A stretch of 64,000 nt of DNA. It comes from Melanocharis versteri (lineage: Eukaryota; Chordata; Aves; Passeriformes; Melanocharitidae). Shown here piece by piece: positions 1-10,000 of this stretch. The stretch covers positions 26,299-90,298 of the forward strand of contig VZTG01003803.1 of NCBI GenBank assembly GCA_013397845.1, written 5' to 3'. A program made the translations under genes and the position numbers. Within the stretch, counting starts at the first letter, position 1. Each line of letters begins with the position of its first letter. The notes beneath the pieces were generated by a model. That model was not told the origin of the DNA. It searched no databases and saw only the letters and a program-made list of their open reading frames with translations.

Positions 1-243
1 ATGAATGGAGGGAGGGATGGATGATGGATGGATGGTTTGGATGGATGGATGGATGGATGGGGAGGGATGAGGGATGGATGGATGGATGAGAGATGGATGG
101 ATGGATAGGGATGGATGAGAGATGGATGGATGGATGGATGGATGGATGGGGGATGGATGGATGAGGGATGGATGGGGATGGATGGATGGATGGATAGATA
201 GGGATGGATGGATGGATGGATGGATGGATGGATGGATGGATAG
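1..243. repeat. GGAT/ATGG tetranucleotide microsatellite
   Basis: Almost the whole stretch is an imperfect GGAT array, with a few GATA and GAGG variants. It reaches the window edge, so its full length is unknown. Short open frames here only translate the repeat. Confidence 0.95.
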
Positions 244-713
244 ATGGATATTCCCCATTCAGGAAATTTTCTGGGACAAAGCAGCAAAAGAGGAGTGAAG
301 GTGTGGAAGGAGGGGAAGAACCATCTCCACCTGCATCTCCTCCAGGTGAGCGAACCCTGGAGGGGAGGAAAGGAAAACCTCGAGCAGGGGAAAGAGGGGT
401 ACAGGTTTGGGAGCAGGTGTGAGGTGAGGCAGGTGTGGGGCCAGGGCTGGCTCACTGCACACCCTGTCCCCATCTCCTGCTGCTTTTCCTGCTGCTGTCC
501 CACCCTCCCGCTCCCTCCACAGGCACCCAACAGGTCCCAGTGCCACCAGCCCCAGCTCCAAACCGGGTTTGGCCCCTGGTTTGTGCGAGAGCAGGGACAC
601 AGCAAACAGGAAATGTTACTCATTTCTTCAGCCTTCTCAACACCCCACAAAAATCATCTTTGGGCGCCTGCAGGGTTAAATCTCGTGGGGTTGAATCACT
701 CTGGGCCACAGGC

Positions 714-873
714 AGCAGGGTTGGGAGGGACAGCAGGGTTAGGGGGTGCAGCAGGATTAGGGGGTGCAGCAGAGTTAGGAGGGACAGCAGGATTAGGGGG
801 TACAGCAGAGATAGGAGGGACAGCAGGATTAGGGGGTGCAGCAGGGTTAGGAGGGACAGCAGGGTTAGGAGGA
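714..873. repeat. 18-bp minisatellite with TTAGGG cores
   Basis: About nine copies of an 18-bp unit of the form AGCAGGRTTAGGRGGKRC. Several copies contain the hexamer TTAGGG. Because 18 is divisible by 3, all frames stay open and give short repetitive open frames on both strands, which I do not treat as genes. Confidence 0.9.
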
Positions 874-1877
874 CAGCAGGTCCTGGGGGCAACCTGTGAA
901 CCTCAAATCCATCCTGGAGATTAAACTGAGCTCCCTCCCACCCCGTCACTGCATCCCGAACCCCTTGCAGGCACACGGAGCCAGCCCAGCCCTTCCCAGC
1001 GGGAAAAAGCTGATCCCACAGGGATTGGAAACAGCAGGAATAGGAGGGAGGCGATTTCTTTCAGCCAAATCGTTCCTGTTCCTCCTCCTTGCCGTGGACT
1101 GTCCCTGCCGGTTTTGAGGGGAAGAGGGGACAGCGGGAATGGGACAGGAAATGGAGCCACGTGTGGTTTCCTTTAATCTGCAGAGCATCACTGCCTCGCG
1201 TTTCACACCTGAGCAGCGGCTGCAGCTCCGGTTTCCCCTCATGCCGGGGGGTACAGGAGACCCCCCCTTGTGCCCCGACAGCTGTGCCAGGAAGCTCTGC
1301 CCATTTCTCTGCACTGATCCCGGCCCAGAACTGGGGGACAGGGCCACTCGGGGCTGATCCTTGTGGGGTGTCCCTATAAACAGTGGTGAGGCGGGACAGA
1401 GCCTCACACCCCAGGCTGGAGGGTCTGTGCTGGGGAGCTGGGGTCCTGCTGTGGCACAGACAGAGGGAAAACACCTTTATGGGCAGAGCAATGGGGGAAG
1501 GGGGTGCCTACAGCTCTGCCACAGCTCCCTGCTTGTTCCCACTTGTTCTCACAGGATGGATTTGTCACGCTGGCTGTTTCGGAGGAGGAAAGATGCAGAT
1601 CCGGTCCCAACAGTCAAACCAAGTCACCTTTTGCAGCTTCTGCAGAGTTTTATTGGGCACATGTTGGTACCTCCCCAGTCCAGATCCCTTGTACAGCTCC
1701 CTCTCAGGGGCCTCTTCTCCAAACCAGTTTGCAGGATGGTTCCATCCTGTGTCAGGCAGTGTGGGCTGTCCTTTTGCATGGTCCTATTATTGCTGCATTC
1801 CTTTATTGGCTATGAAATGATTCCCAGAAAAAAACACTCTTGACAATTGTCCTTATTCTCCAGAGCCTGAAGTTTTC
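874..1877. other. Intergenic, nothing recognised
   Basis: Unique-looking DNA with only short overlapping open frames on both strands. I see no recognisable protein motif, RNA gene or repeat. The stretch 244-713 is likewise empty. Confidence 0.5.
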
Positions 1878-2440
1878 ATGGAATCATGGGATGGTTTGGG
1901 TTGGAAGGGACCTTAAACCCATCCCATTCCACCCCCTGCCATGGCAGGGACACCTTCCACTGTCCCAGGCTGCTCCAAGCCCCATCCAGCCTGGCCTTGG
2001 GCACTGCCAGGGATGCAGGGGCAGCCACAGCTGCTCTGGGCACCCTGTGCCAGGGCCTCCCCACCCTCCCAGGGAACAATTCCTTCCCAATATCCCATCC
2101 ATCCCTGCCCTCTGGCAGTGGGAAGCCATTCCCCCTTGTCCTTGTGAATTGTCTCTCTCCACGTTTCCTGTTGGCTCCTTCAGGCACTGGGAGGCCACGA
2201 TGAGGTCATCCCAGAGTTTCTCCTCTCCAGGCTGAACAATCCCAGCTCTCCCAGCCTGTCCTCCCAGCAGAGCTGCTCCATCCCTCTGATCATCCTGGAG
2301 CCTCCTCTGGACTCCCTCCGGCAGCTCCAGCTCCTTCCTGTGCTGGGCCCCAGGGCTGGGGCAGCTCTGCAGCTGGGGTCTCACCTGAGGGGCAGAGGGA
2401 CAGACACAAAGGAGCAGGAGAATCCCTTGAGCTGGAGAAC
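1878..2440 (-). mobile_element. CR1 LINE 3' fragment
   Basis: Reads on the plus strand as the reverse complement of the avian CR1 3' end: a GGTTTGGGTTGGAAGGGACC start, then the conserved blocks TGCTCCAAGCCC and GCCACAGCTGCTCTGGGCACC. It is one of the longer copies. A 361-residue minus-strand open frame running through it is a CR1 artefact. Confidence 0.9.
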
Positions 2441-3284
2441 GGATGAGGTGGAGATTTCCAGGGATCTGAGCTGGGATGTCGAGCTCCAGTGTCAGCTCTG
2501 GTTCCCAGCAGGGCTGGGCAGGCCCCAAAGTTCTTCTGTCTTTTGGGACATGGACAGAAAATGTGTGGTTGGGGCAGAGGAGAACAGCTTGAAGTTGCTT
2601 TTTCACTTTGAGATCTTCTTCCATCAGATGGAAGCCAATGGGATTGGGGCCAATGAAATCACCAGATTGGGCTGGTTTTGTCCAACACGTCAAAAAATGT
2701 TTGGGGCTGACAGACACAGCAACATCAGAACTGCAGGAGCATCCTTTCCTTGGGAAAAGAGACAAAGCAGGAAAATCTGAGGAGAGGAAGTTATAGCTAT
2801 TCCTGGAATACATCCCTGAGAATTCCCTTTGGCTTGAAAACTGAGGAACAGCTCCCAGGAGGCTCCAGAGCCCTGCAGGCTCTCCCTGAGGCTTTCCCAA
2901 AGGAAAAGCAGGCAGAAGGCAGGATGGACAGGGACTGGGTCCCAGCAGATGCAGGAATACAAACACCATGTGCAGCTTGTGCCTGTTTGATAAAGAGTTC
3001 CCAAATACTCAAAGATTGGGTTTGAAAATGCCTTTTTTAAAAGAAAGAAGCAAAACTAAAGTGGTTTTTTTGCATTTCAGTAATAATAAGAAAAAAAAAT
3101 ATTTAGTCATCCATAATAACAGTTGCAAAGATGCATGAAATTATCTTCTGGACCACAGCATGTCTGGCCACAGAGAAAGAGCTCGTCCTCTCTGGAGATA
3201 AATCATGGTAAACTGGAATAAAGTGGAGGAGCTGCTCTCATTTCATGCAAGTGTAAATCCACACTCCCAGAGTCACAACCCCTT
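2441..3284. other. Intergenic stretch downstream of the NFIL3-like gene
   Basis: No gene or repeat recognised. An A/T-rich segment at about 3030-3120 contains short A runs. Confidence 0.4.
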
Positions 3285-3290
3285 TTTATT
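3285..3290 (-). terminator. Candidate polyadenylation signal AATAAA of the NFIL3-like gene
   Basis: TTTATT on the plus strand is AATAAA on the minus strand. It lies about 450 nt past the end of the extended open frame at 3740 and about 840 nt past the TAA at 4124, a reasonable 3'UTR length. It is chosen by position alone. Confidence 0.35.
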
Positions 3291-3489
3291 TTCTCCAGAG
3301 AACTGAGGGGTCCGAAACTGGTTCCATCAACAGTTTCCTGTGCCAGGGAATGCCGACTTCAGGCGCATTGGTGAGGATGAAGGCCATGATGAAGCAGAGG
3401 TCACTACAGTGGTTGATACCCCCGGCAGCTGTAGAGGTGTCACGTCGTGTGGGGACCATCCCCCACTGTCGTGGCCTCTTCCTGCCCCT

Positions 3490-3609
3490 TCACACCTCCA
3501 GTTTGAGCTTGCTGTGGTAGCAGAGCCACCAGTGCGACCGGGTGACCGCAGGGTCCTGGCTAGCTGCAGTTGTGCTGTAGTGATGCAGCCTCAGGAGCTC
3601 CCTCAGCAT
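3490..3609 (-). other. Unrecognised 39-codon minus-strand open frame in the probable 3'UTR
   Basis: ATG at 3609 and TGA at 3490-3492, with an in-frame TAA directly before the ATG. The C-terminal end is rich in aromatic and basic residues (SHWWLCYHSKLKLEV), which looks more protein-like than its surroundings. It is in a different frame from the NFIL3-like gene. It could be a chance frame in the 3'UTR or the end of an unrelated exon. No family was recognised. Confidence 0.15.
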
Positions 3610-3739
3610 TTACACAGAGCAGGGAGAATTACGTCCACCTTTGGAGAAAAAGACATTTCCCTCCCACCTCGTCCTTCCAAACCCTTTGTGTCCTAGGAAT
3701 GTCTCGCTCTGGGCCCCCAGCAGCCGTTCCTGTGCTGCC

Positions 3740-4123
3740 TCAGTGTGAGTCCAGCCCAGTCTCCTCCAGACCGCCCAGGGCTTTGCTCTTGATCCGGAGC
3801 TTGTGCGGGAGGGCAGCAAAGCTCCGGCCCTTCAGCTGCTCTTCTGAGGGGCAGGGCAGGCTGCAGGAGGGCCCAGGAGAAGTTTTGGGCACTTGTTGCT
3901 CGTCATCTTCATCCGACACTGTGGTGCTGCTCTCCTTCCTGGCCTCAGCAGCGCCAGGGGATGGGCACAAGAAGCAGGCGCTGCCCAGCCAAGGCCAGGG
4001 GAAGGGGTATTTGTCTGGGCAGGGGTAGCTGAGGAGTGGAGAGCAAACTGTGGGGCTGAAGGATGCCTGAAACCTTTTGGGGCTGAAGGATGCCTCAAAC
4101 CTTTTGGGGCTGAAGGAGGGAGC
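3740..4123 (-). pseudogene. In-frame NFIL3-homologous extension after the TAA stop of the NFIL3-like gene
   Basis: From the codon after the TAA at 4124-4126, the same frame stays open for 127 codons to a TGA at 3740-3742. It encodes two signatures of NFIL3/E4BP4 in the right order: SDEDDEQQVPK at about 3884-3916 and LPHKLRIKSKA at about 3783-3815. In human NFIL3 these lie in the minimal transcriptional repression region, about residues 299-363. The homology shows that this was coding sequence of the same gene. As assembled it is cut off from the bZIP part by the stop. Either the repression domain has been lost recently, the stop is an allele or assembly error, or it is read through; TAA followed by G is not a known efficient readthrough context. 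The NFIL3 sequence normally found C-terminal to this motif is not recognisable downstream. Confidence 0.7.
4045..4117. repeat. 27-bp tandem repeat inside the NFIL3-like reading frame
   Basis: About 2.7 copies of a 27-bp unit containing GGGGCTGAAGGATGCC. It adds nine-residue repeats (about ASFSPKRFE) to the minus-strand frame just after the TAA. The unit length is a multiple of three, so the frame is kept. Confidence 0.85.
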
Positions 4124-4672
4124 TTAAAGCTCATCCCATTCGAGGCCAGGTGTGTCCATGGGAATGGGTTTAGAGTCACAGCCGAGGATGTTCGTGGAGG
4201 GGTCGAAGGTTTTGCAAGGAAACTCAGCTGGTTCCAGCACCTTGGGCACGAAACTCTTCTGGGCTGGGCAGCAGGAGTCACCAGCGAAGGGCTCCATGCC
4301 CAGCAGGGGTGAGGCTGCCCGGTGCCCCTTGTGGTAGAGCCCGAGGGGGTGGCCCTGGTAGGGGCTGGGCTCGGGGCCGAGCAGCCCAAAGCGCAGCTTG
4401 AGGGAGAGCAGCTCGGTCCTGAGCACGGCGTTCTCGCGGCTCAGCGCGGCCAGCTGGCTCTCCATGGCCACGTCGTTGAGGCGCCGCTTCTCGCGCGAGC
4501 GCTTGGCGGCCTCGTTGTTCTTGCGCCTCTTCTCCCAGTACATGGTGTCCTTCTTGTCGTCCGGCATGAACTCCCTCTTCCGCCGGGAATGGCCGCCCGC
4601 CTTCCCCAGGAGCAGCTGGGCCCGGCCCTGCTGCAGCACCAGCTCGCTGCGAGGGGCCAGGAAGTTCTCCAT
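4124..4672 (-). CDS. NFIL3/E4BP4-like bZIP transcription factor, 182 aa, probably C-terminally truncated
   Basis: Predicted nuclear DNA-binding repressor-type bZIP. The DNA-binding half matches NFIL3 closely: RRKREFMPDDKKD leads into the basic region YWEKRRKNNEAAKRSREKRR (about residues 30-62) with the NxxAAxxSR signature. A leucine zipper follows with heptad positions M, L, L, L, L and a tail ending LSLKLRFGLL. NFIL3 is known to bind TTAYGTAA D-box sites as a dimer. The ATG at 4672 is chosen over the one at 4729 because a good acceptor (CTCTCATTCCAG, exon from 4700) lies between them and because MENFLAPRSE leads directly to the bZIP. A single coding exon after a non-coding one is the NFIL3 layout. 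Human NFIL3 has 462 residues, and this frame stops after 182. The frame continues open past the TAA with repression-domain motifs. It may be NFIL3 itself in decayed form, or more likely a short paralogue, since much of the NFIL3 middle is absent. The last codons and the stop resemble a CR1 3' end. Confidence 0.8.
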   Translation of the reverse strand: MENFLAPRSELVLQQGRAQLLLGKAGGHSRRKREFMPDDKKDTMYWEKRRKNNEAAKRSREKRRLNDVAMESQLAALSRENAVLRTELLSLKLRFGLLGPEPSPYQGHPLGLYHKGHRAASPLLGMEPFAGDSCCPAQKSFVPKVLEPAEFPCKTFDPSTNILGCDSKPIPMDTPGLEWDEL

Positions 4673-4700
4673 GGTGGTGGGGAAGGCAGCTGGGGTTCTG

Positions 4701-4715
4701 CTGGAATGAGAGCAC
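4701..4715 (-). promoter_or_regulatory. Splice acceptor before the NFIL3-like coding exon
   Basis: The minus strand reads a pyrimidine-rich GTGCTCTCATTCCAG, with the exon starting at 4700, 28 nt before the chosen ATG. It implies at least one upstream non-coding exon, as in NFIL3. One candidate partner donor is at 17503. Confidence 0.5.
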
Positions 4716-4917
4716 AAAGCTGTTACCACTAATGGTGCTGGTAATTAGTGCCGTTGGGTAAATTAATATTGGAATGGGGTTGCTTTCTCTCTGTTACACA
4801 CACGTGGAAAATGAGGACAGCTTCTCCCGCTTGTTCCTGTCATTCCGGAGCCACCTTTTCAAAATATTCAGATTCTGTAACATTTTCGAAATATTCAGGT
4901 TCCGATGTGTCAGCACG

Positions 4918-4947
4918 TCAATCGATCAATCAATCAATCAGTCAATC
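4918..4947. repeat. AATC short tandem repeat
   Basis: About seven imperfect copies of AATC in the region upstream of the NFIL3-like gene. Nothing else is recognised between 4716 and 5240. Confidence 0.85.
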
Positions 4948-5240
4948 ACATCCCACCAACATCTGCAAAGTCCACCCCAGGATATCCAAAAACCGTGCAT
5001 GACTGAGCAGAGCTGCACCCCACACATTTCACCGACTCAGTGAACAGTCACACTTTATCTGAGTAACTTCAACCAAGATGATAAAAATTAGTAGTGATCT
5101 CCCACTTATCTTAAGCTGCCCTACAAAGGAAATGAGAGTCATTAGCCCTGTTTGGGAGATAAGGAGAGCACAGGGAAAGGAACTGATTTACTTCAGTCAC
5201 GGACTTTGGGTGGGAGCAGGGTTACAAAACAGCTTTGCTA

Positions 5241-5545
5241 TCATGGAATGGTCTGGGCTGGAAGGGAGCTTAAAGCTCATCCCATTCCACCCCCTGCCAC
5301 GGGCAGGGACACCTTCCACCATCCCAGGCTGCTCCAAGCCCCATCCAGCCTGGCTTTGGACACTGCCAGGGATCCAGGGGCAGCCACAGCTGCTCTGGGC
5401 ACCCTGTGCCAGGGCCTCCCCACCCTCACGGGGAAGGATTTTTTCCTAATGTCCAATCCAAACCTACTCTGTGTCAGTTTGAAGCCATTGTCCCTTGTCC
5501 TGTCACTACAGGATGTTGTGAATAATCTCCCTGAGGTGTTGTGAC
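5241..5545 (-). mobile_element. CR1 LINE 3' fragment
   Basis: Minus-oriented CR1 3' end beginning TCATGGAATGGTCTGGGCTG and carrying the AGCCACAGCTGCTCTGGGCA block. Positions 5264-5287 are identical over 24 bp to 4118-4141 in the NFIL3-like exon. Confidence 0.9.
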
Positions 5546-6760
5546 AGTTCTCACTCAGAAGTTCTTCCGTGCTCAGGACCACATCCCTTCCAACAGGAAT
5601 CTGGGCCAGAGGGACCAGCCAGCACCGAGCCTGATAAGCCACCACCTCTCTGGGATTACTCTAAAATGGTAAAGAAAAGCATCATTGTTTCACTTCAATG
5701 AGCGACTGAGGCACTGGAGTTTTGGTATTGGCCACGTTTCAATCCCCAGGGCCCTCGGAAAAGGTCCTTCACTTCACCTCCTGGCTCTGACACTGTTGTG
5801 ACCCGTGAACACCAACAAACAGTGGCCAAGGTGTCCCCTCGGTGGGCACTGGTTCCAGGACACTTCATCAGCACTGAAGTGTGCTCATGGTTCCCCTCAG
5901 AGCTGGAGTAATCCCAGCAGCTGTTTCTATAAGTGACAAGGGCTTTTCTGAGTCATGGGGACAACAGCCCCAGGGTTCCTGGCAGGGCTGCTCACAATGC
6001 TGAGGGGAAAAGGACTGGTGATGCTTTCAGCTGAAAACTCCTGCCCTTCTTACACCCAAGAAAAAAATAATTCAGGCTCAACACTGCCCAGACTCAGAGG
6101 CAGTAGACCCACCACGACGTCCAAAAGCCAAGCACTGTTCAGTTTTCAGCCAGAAATTTTCCAAAAGCTATTTAGGAATGAAATGAAATCAAGATATTGA
6201 GGTGAAGTGAGAGATCAAACTCCTGCAGAGAGTCAGGATTGCACAAGTTTGTGAAAATGTGGCATGTGAGCTTTTGAAAATCCACACAGCCAATAATGCA
6301 CATGAGTAATTTCAACCTTCCTGCTGAACCAATTTATAGTGTGAGCAACACAAGTCACTCTTTTCTCTGTGGCTGAGAACCATCCTCAAGCAAAAGGCAG
6401 AGATATAATTCCAAATCATTCCAGAACTCACTCTGGGCATGGACCAGCTGAGCACTGATCTCAATGAAGGACACACAGAGACAGAAATAATCAAGGACCA
6501 TGTTTGGGTTTTCCTCTCTTCTTCGTCATCCCACATCAACACGACTCAAAAGAGCTCATTCTGTGGGAAATAAATAATTCCTAAACATTGTCCAGTGGTA
6601 ATTTGTGTCTGGAGGTTTGAAAAATTTCCAGGGTTCTTCACTTTCAGAGCTTCACGTGAAAGACCACATTTGAATGGTCTGGTTTTCCAAGACTCACCTG
6701 GTATTCCTCAAAGATACAACTCATAAATCATAGAGAGGACAACATTTTGGAAGCAAAATA
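5546..6760. other. Intergenic, nothing recognised
   Basis: Moderately AT-rich sequence with no long frame and no recognisable motif. Confidence 0.45.
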
Positions 6761-7017
6761 TCATAAAATCCCAGAATCCTAGAATGATTTGGGTTGGAAG
6801 GGACCTTAAAGATCATCCAGTGCCACCCCGTGCCATGGGCAGGGACACCTTCCACTGTCCCAGGCTGCTCCAAGCCCCGTCCAACCTGGCCTTGGACACT
6901 GCCAGGGATCCAGGGGCAGCCACAGCTGCTCTGGGCACCCTGTGCCAGGGCCTCCCCACCCTCCCAGGGAACAATTCCTGCCCAACATCCCATCTAACCC
7001 TACTCAGTATCCATTTG
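6761..7017 (-). mobile_element. CR1 LINE 3' fragment
   Basis: Starts with the CR1 terminal pattern TCATAAAATCCCAGAATCCT on the plus strand, followed by GATTTGGGTTGGAAGGGACC and the conserved interior blocks. Minus orientation. Confidence 0.92.
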
Positions 7018-10000
7018 AAGGTATTTCAGAAAATCAGATCCCTTTTTAAGGTATCCTAAGCACCCAACAAATGAAGCAGGAAAGCTCTCTGGAGGATTTT
7101 GAGGATCAAACAATGTGAGGATGGATTAAATGAGCTCCATCACACACACGCACACACACAGAGTTACACAAATATTGTACAGCAGGAAGGTGAGCACCGA
7201 GCCTAAAATGCAGTGCAAGATCTTTGATTCAGTGTTCTACTGCTTGTAGATGAAATCTTTATTTATGGAGATTTAGAACCCTTCAGTATTGGCAGGTTGT
7301 CATCATCAGTGACCTCTGTACAAGTCAGACCTGCAAACCAGACCAATCCACATCTATTCCCTCCTCCAGTTTGCCCAGTGTGACCAGAGTTTGGTTCTGG
7401 CTTAAATCAGGACTAGTCCCACCAAAGTGCTCTCTGCACAAATCAGTGGGATTTTGTAATTAAATACATTTGGAATGCACTTATTTTAATTTATCCCTAA
7501 GCCCTGGAGATCTCAAAGAGTACACAAAGGTTCTGAGGTTAACTACAAACCAAAACAAAGAATGTTCTTTAGCATGAATAAATTCGGGGTAGTTCCTCCA
7601 GCTTTCAATCAAAATTACTGCTGACCTGAAAGCATCAAAAGGAGAATTTCAGCGAGTGGATTTGTGGAAATGGCGTTTTTCTCAGGGTTTAATCACTTAG
7701 CAGGAATGTTTCAGGTTTGGAGGTGACGTGAGTTGTTTGTTGAATGAGTCAAAGATCAACAGGTGGCTTTTTCACTGAGTAAACTCCTCACCCGCAGTGG
7801 GCAGAGCAGCTTGTTCTCTCCCCGTCCTTCCCTTGCTCCCTGTGCCCATCACAAGGAGATCCTATGGGAAGTTTCTGTTTCAGTTCCCAATATTCCCTGG
7901 TCAGTCAGCCTGGGAAGCACGGGGGGATAAAAGGGACCCAAAATGGGCATTTGTGAGACAGGACCTGAGCAACGAACCTTCCTGAAAACCCATCTTGTTG
8001 AACCTTTCCCACATTAATCCAACCCCTCACACTCCAAGTGATGGGGCCGAGGTGGGAATTTCCTTCAGATCTCAACACTTGAAGCGAACAGAAGTGAAAC
8101 AGGGAGAAGTGAGGGTTGAACCCAGGGGAAAAAGCAGGGATCAAACATTTCCACTTCCCTGGAGGTGGGGAAGGCCTGGAAGGAGGTGTGAAGTGGGAGG
8201 CAGGGGAAGAAGCTCTTATCGGAGGCAGGATCTGGCCTTTTAAGGTCAAGGAATGAAGCCTGAGCTGGGCCAGTGTGTGAAAGCATCAAGGTTTAGGCCA
8301 CAGAGTCTCAGCTGCACCTGTTATTTTTATCTGCAGCCCACAAAGTCACACCTGTGCCCACACGAGTGTCTCGGGGCTCTGGGCGAGCCTGCAGCAGCGC
8401 CGGGCACAGAGTGACAGCGAGCCCGTCCCCACGGGGCCCCGTGGAAACATTAATGCTACCAGCGACATCACAGCGCTTTGGTCAGGTGAATTATGCAACC
8501 AGGAGTTTGTAAGGTGCTTTGGTGTCTGTTGTTTCTGCAGCTGGAAGTATAAAAGGCATTTATTTACCAGCGTCTTGCCTGGTAAGAATATAGGCTGATC
8601 TCTGTGTCGTCTGCACCCCGAAGAGAAAGCACCAAAACATTTGCAAAATGATGCTGTTTCTTTGGTTTTCGCCTCTTTTTTGCAGTAAATCTGCTGGTTC
8701 TGTTCAGACAGAGCATCTCTCAGAAGCTCTGCTTCTCTGGAGAGCAGCCTTTGAGCTTTACCCCTGAGCAGGCCGAAAGCAAGGCACATATTTTATATAA
8801 AGATTGTTAAATACATGAAGATAAGCACTAAAACCTATCCTTATCACTTCTACAATGCCTCTGATCAGCTGGGAAGGGCTAAATGTGCAGCGCCCTGGTT
8901 TAATGTGCACCTCTGGGAGGGTGAGGATGTGCTGTACTCAGGGGTTTGCACTTGCTCTCCGCTGCCCTGGCTCGAAAGATCCTCATTTTTGGTAAAAACG
9001 TTTCCTCCCACTAAAAGAAGACCCTTGTGGGGCTCAGCCTCAGAGATTTGGTTCAGCCCTATCTCCCCTCTTTTCCCTTATCTCCCCCCCGAGCCACAGA
9101 TCAGAGGGGGCTCTGACGAGTTGGACTTTCCAGCAGGGTGTGCAAAACCCTCCAGGAAAAACTTGATATCTCAGCGGAACTGATTCAGTGCTGAGCCCTG
9201 AGCTGATAAACAATCAACACCCCGAAATCAGCTGCTGAATCTCCCTTTGCTCCGAGCCCAAGGCAGGCCCTCAACCCTCAGAATATTCTTTTCGTTTCAA
9301 GGGTGCAGTAAAATTAAAATAAATCCTGCAAGGGCCAACCGGAACAGTTTCTCCAAAGAGAAATTTTAACTCATTATTTCTCAGGAGTAAAGAAAACGGA
9401 CTGGGATTATCAGGGAGTGGATTTCAAAGAAACAAAGGGAATCTTCATACAGCACAACTAAAATTTGGACTTCTTTGCATCGGGATAATGTTGTCATCAA
9501 AAAAGGGACAAAGATCAGGCCTTGTTCAGCAGCAAGTGGTTATTGATGTACAACTGAACCACAGTCATGGTCTTACCTGGGGATTAGAAAGGCTGACGTG
9601 GATTAAGTACAAAATTAAATCCCTGTAGTATCATATCTGTATTTTATTAGCATCAGTTTCCTCCATTTTTAATGTGTGACTCTAAATTTTGCTACCTCTC
9701 TCCATGGCTTCCCTAAGTCGAAAAATTTGTCTTAAATCTTCACATCTGTTTATACTTATATAAAAAACTATATCTACAACAATAAATAAAAATTTGGTGT
9801 TTGAAGTCTCATTTAAAAGCACAGCTGAGAGGAGCATTCATCATGACAATGTCAAAAATTAAAATCCAAGCATAAATCTAAATGTATTTTAATTAAATAG
9901 GACAATCAATGTAATATAAAAGGACACAGAGTGACTTGGCAGAACTTCCCCGTGTTGGAGATTTCTGCTCTTTGCTCTGAAGTGAGAATGGTCGATTTTA

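Noticed and set aside
620..976. Leucine-rich repeat-like minus-strand frame
   Set aside because: The leucine pattern only translates the 18-bp minisatellite.
1884..2969. 361-codon minus-strand open frame
   Set aside because: Half of it runs through a CR1 copy, and the rest has no recognisable domain.
8548..8555. TATAAAAG as a promoter
   Set aside because: A TATA-like motif alone is common by chance and no exon follows at a suitable distance.
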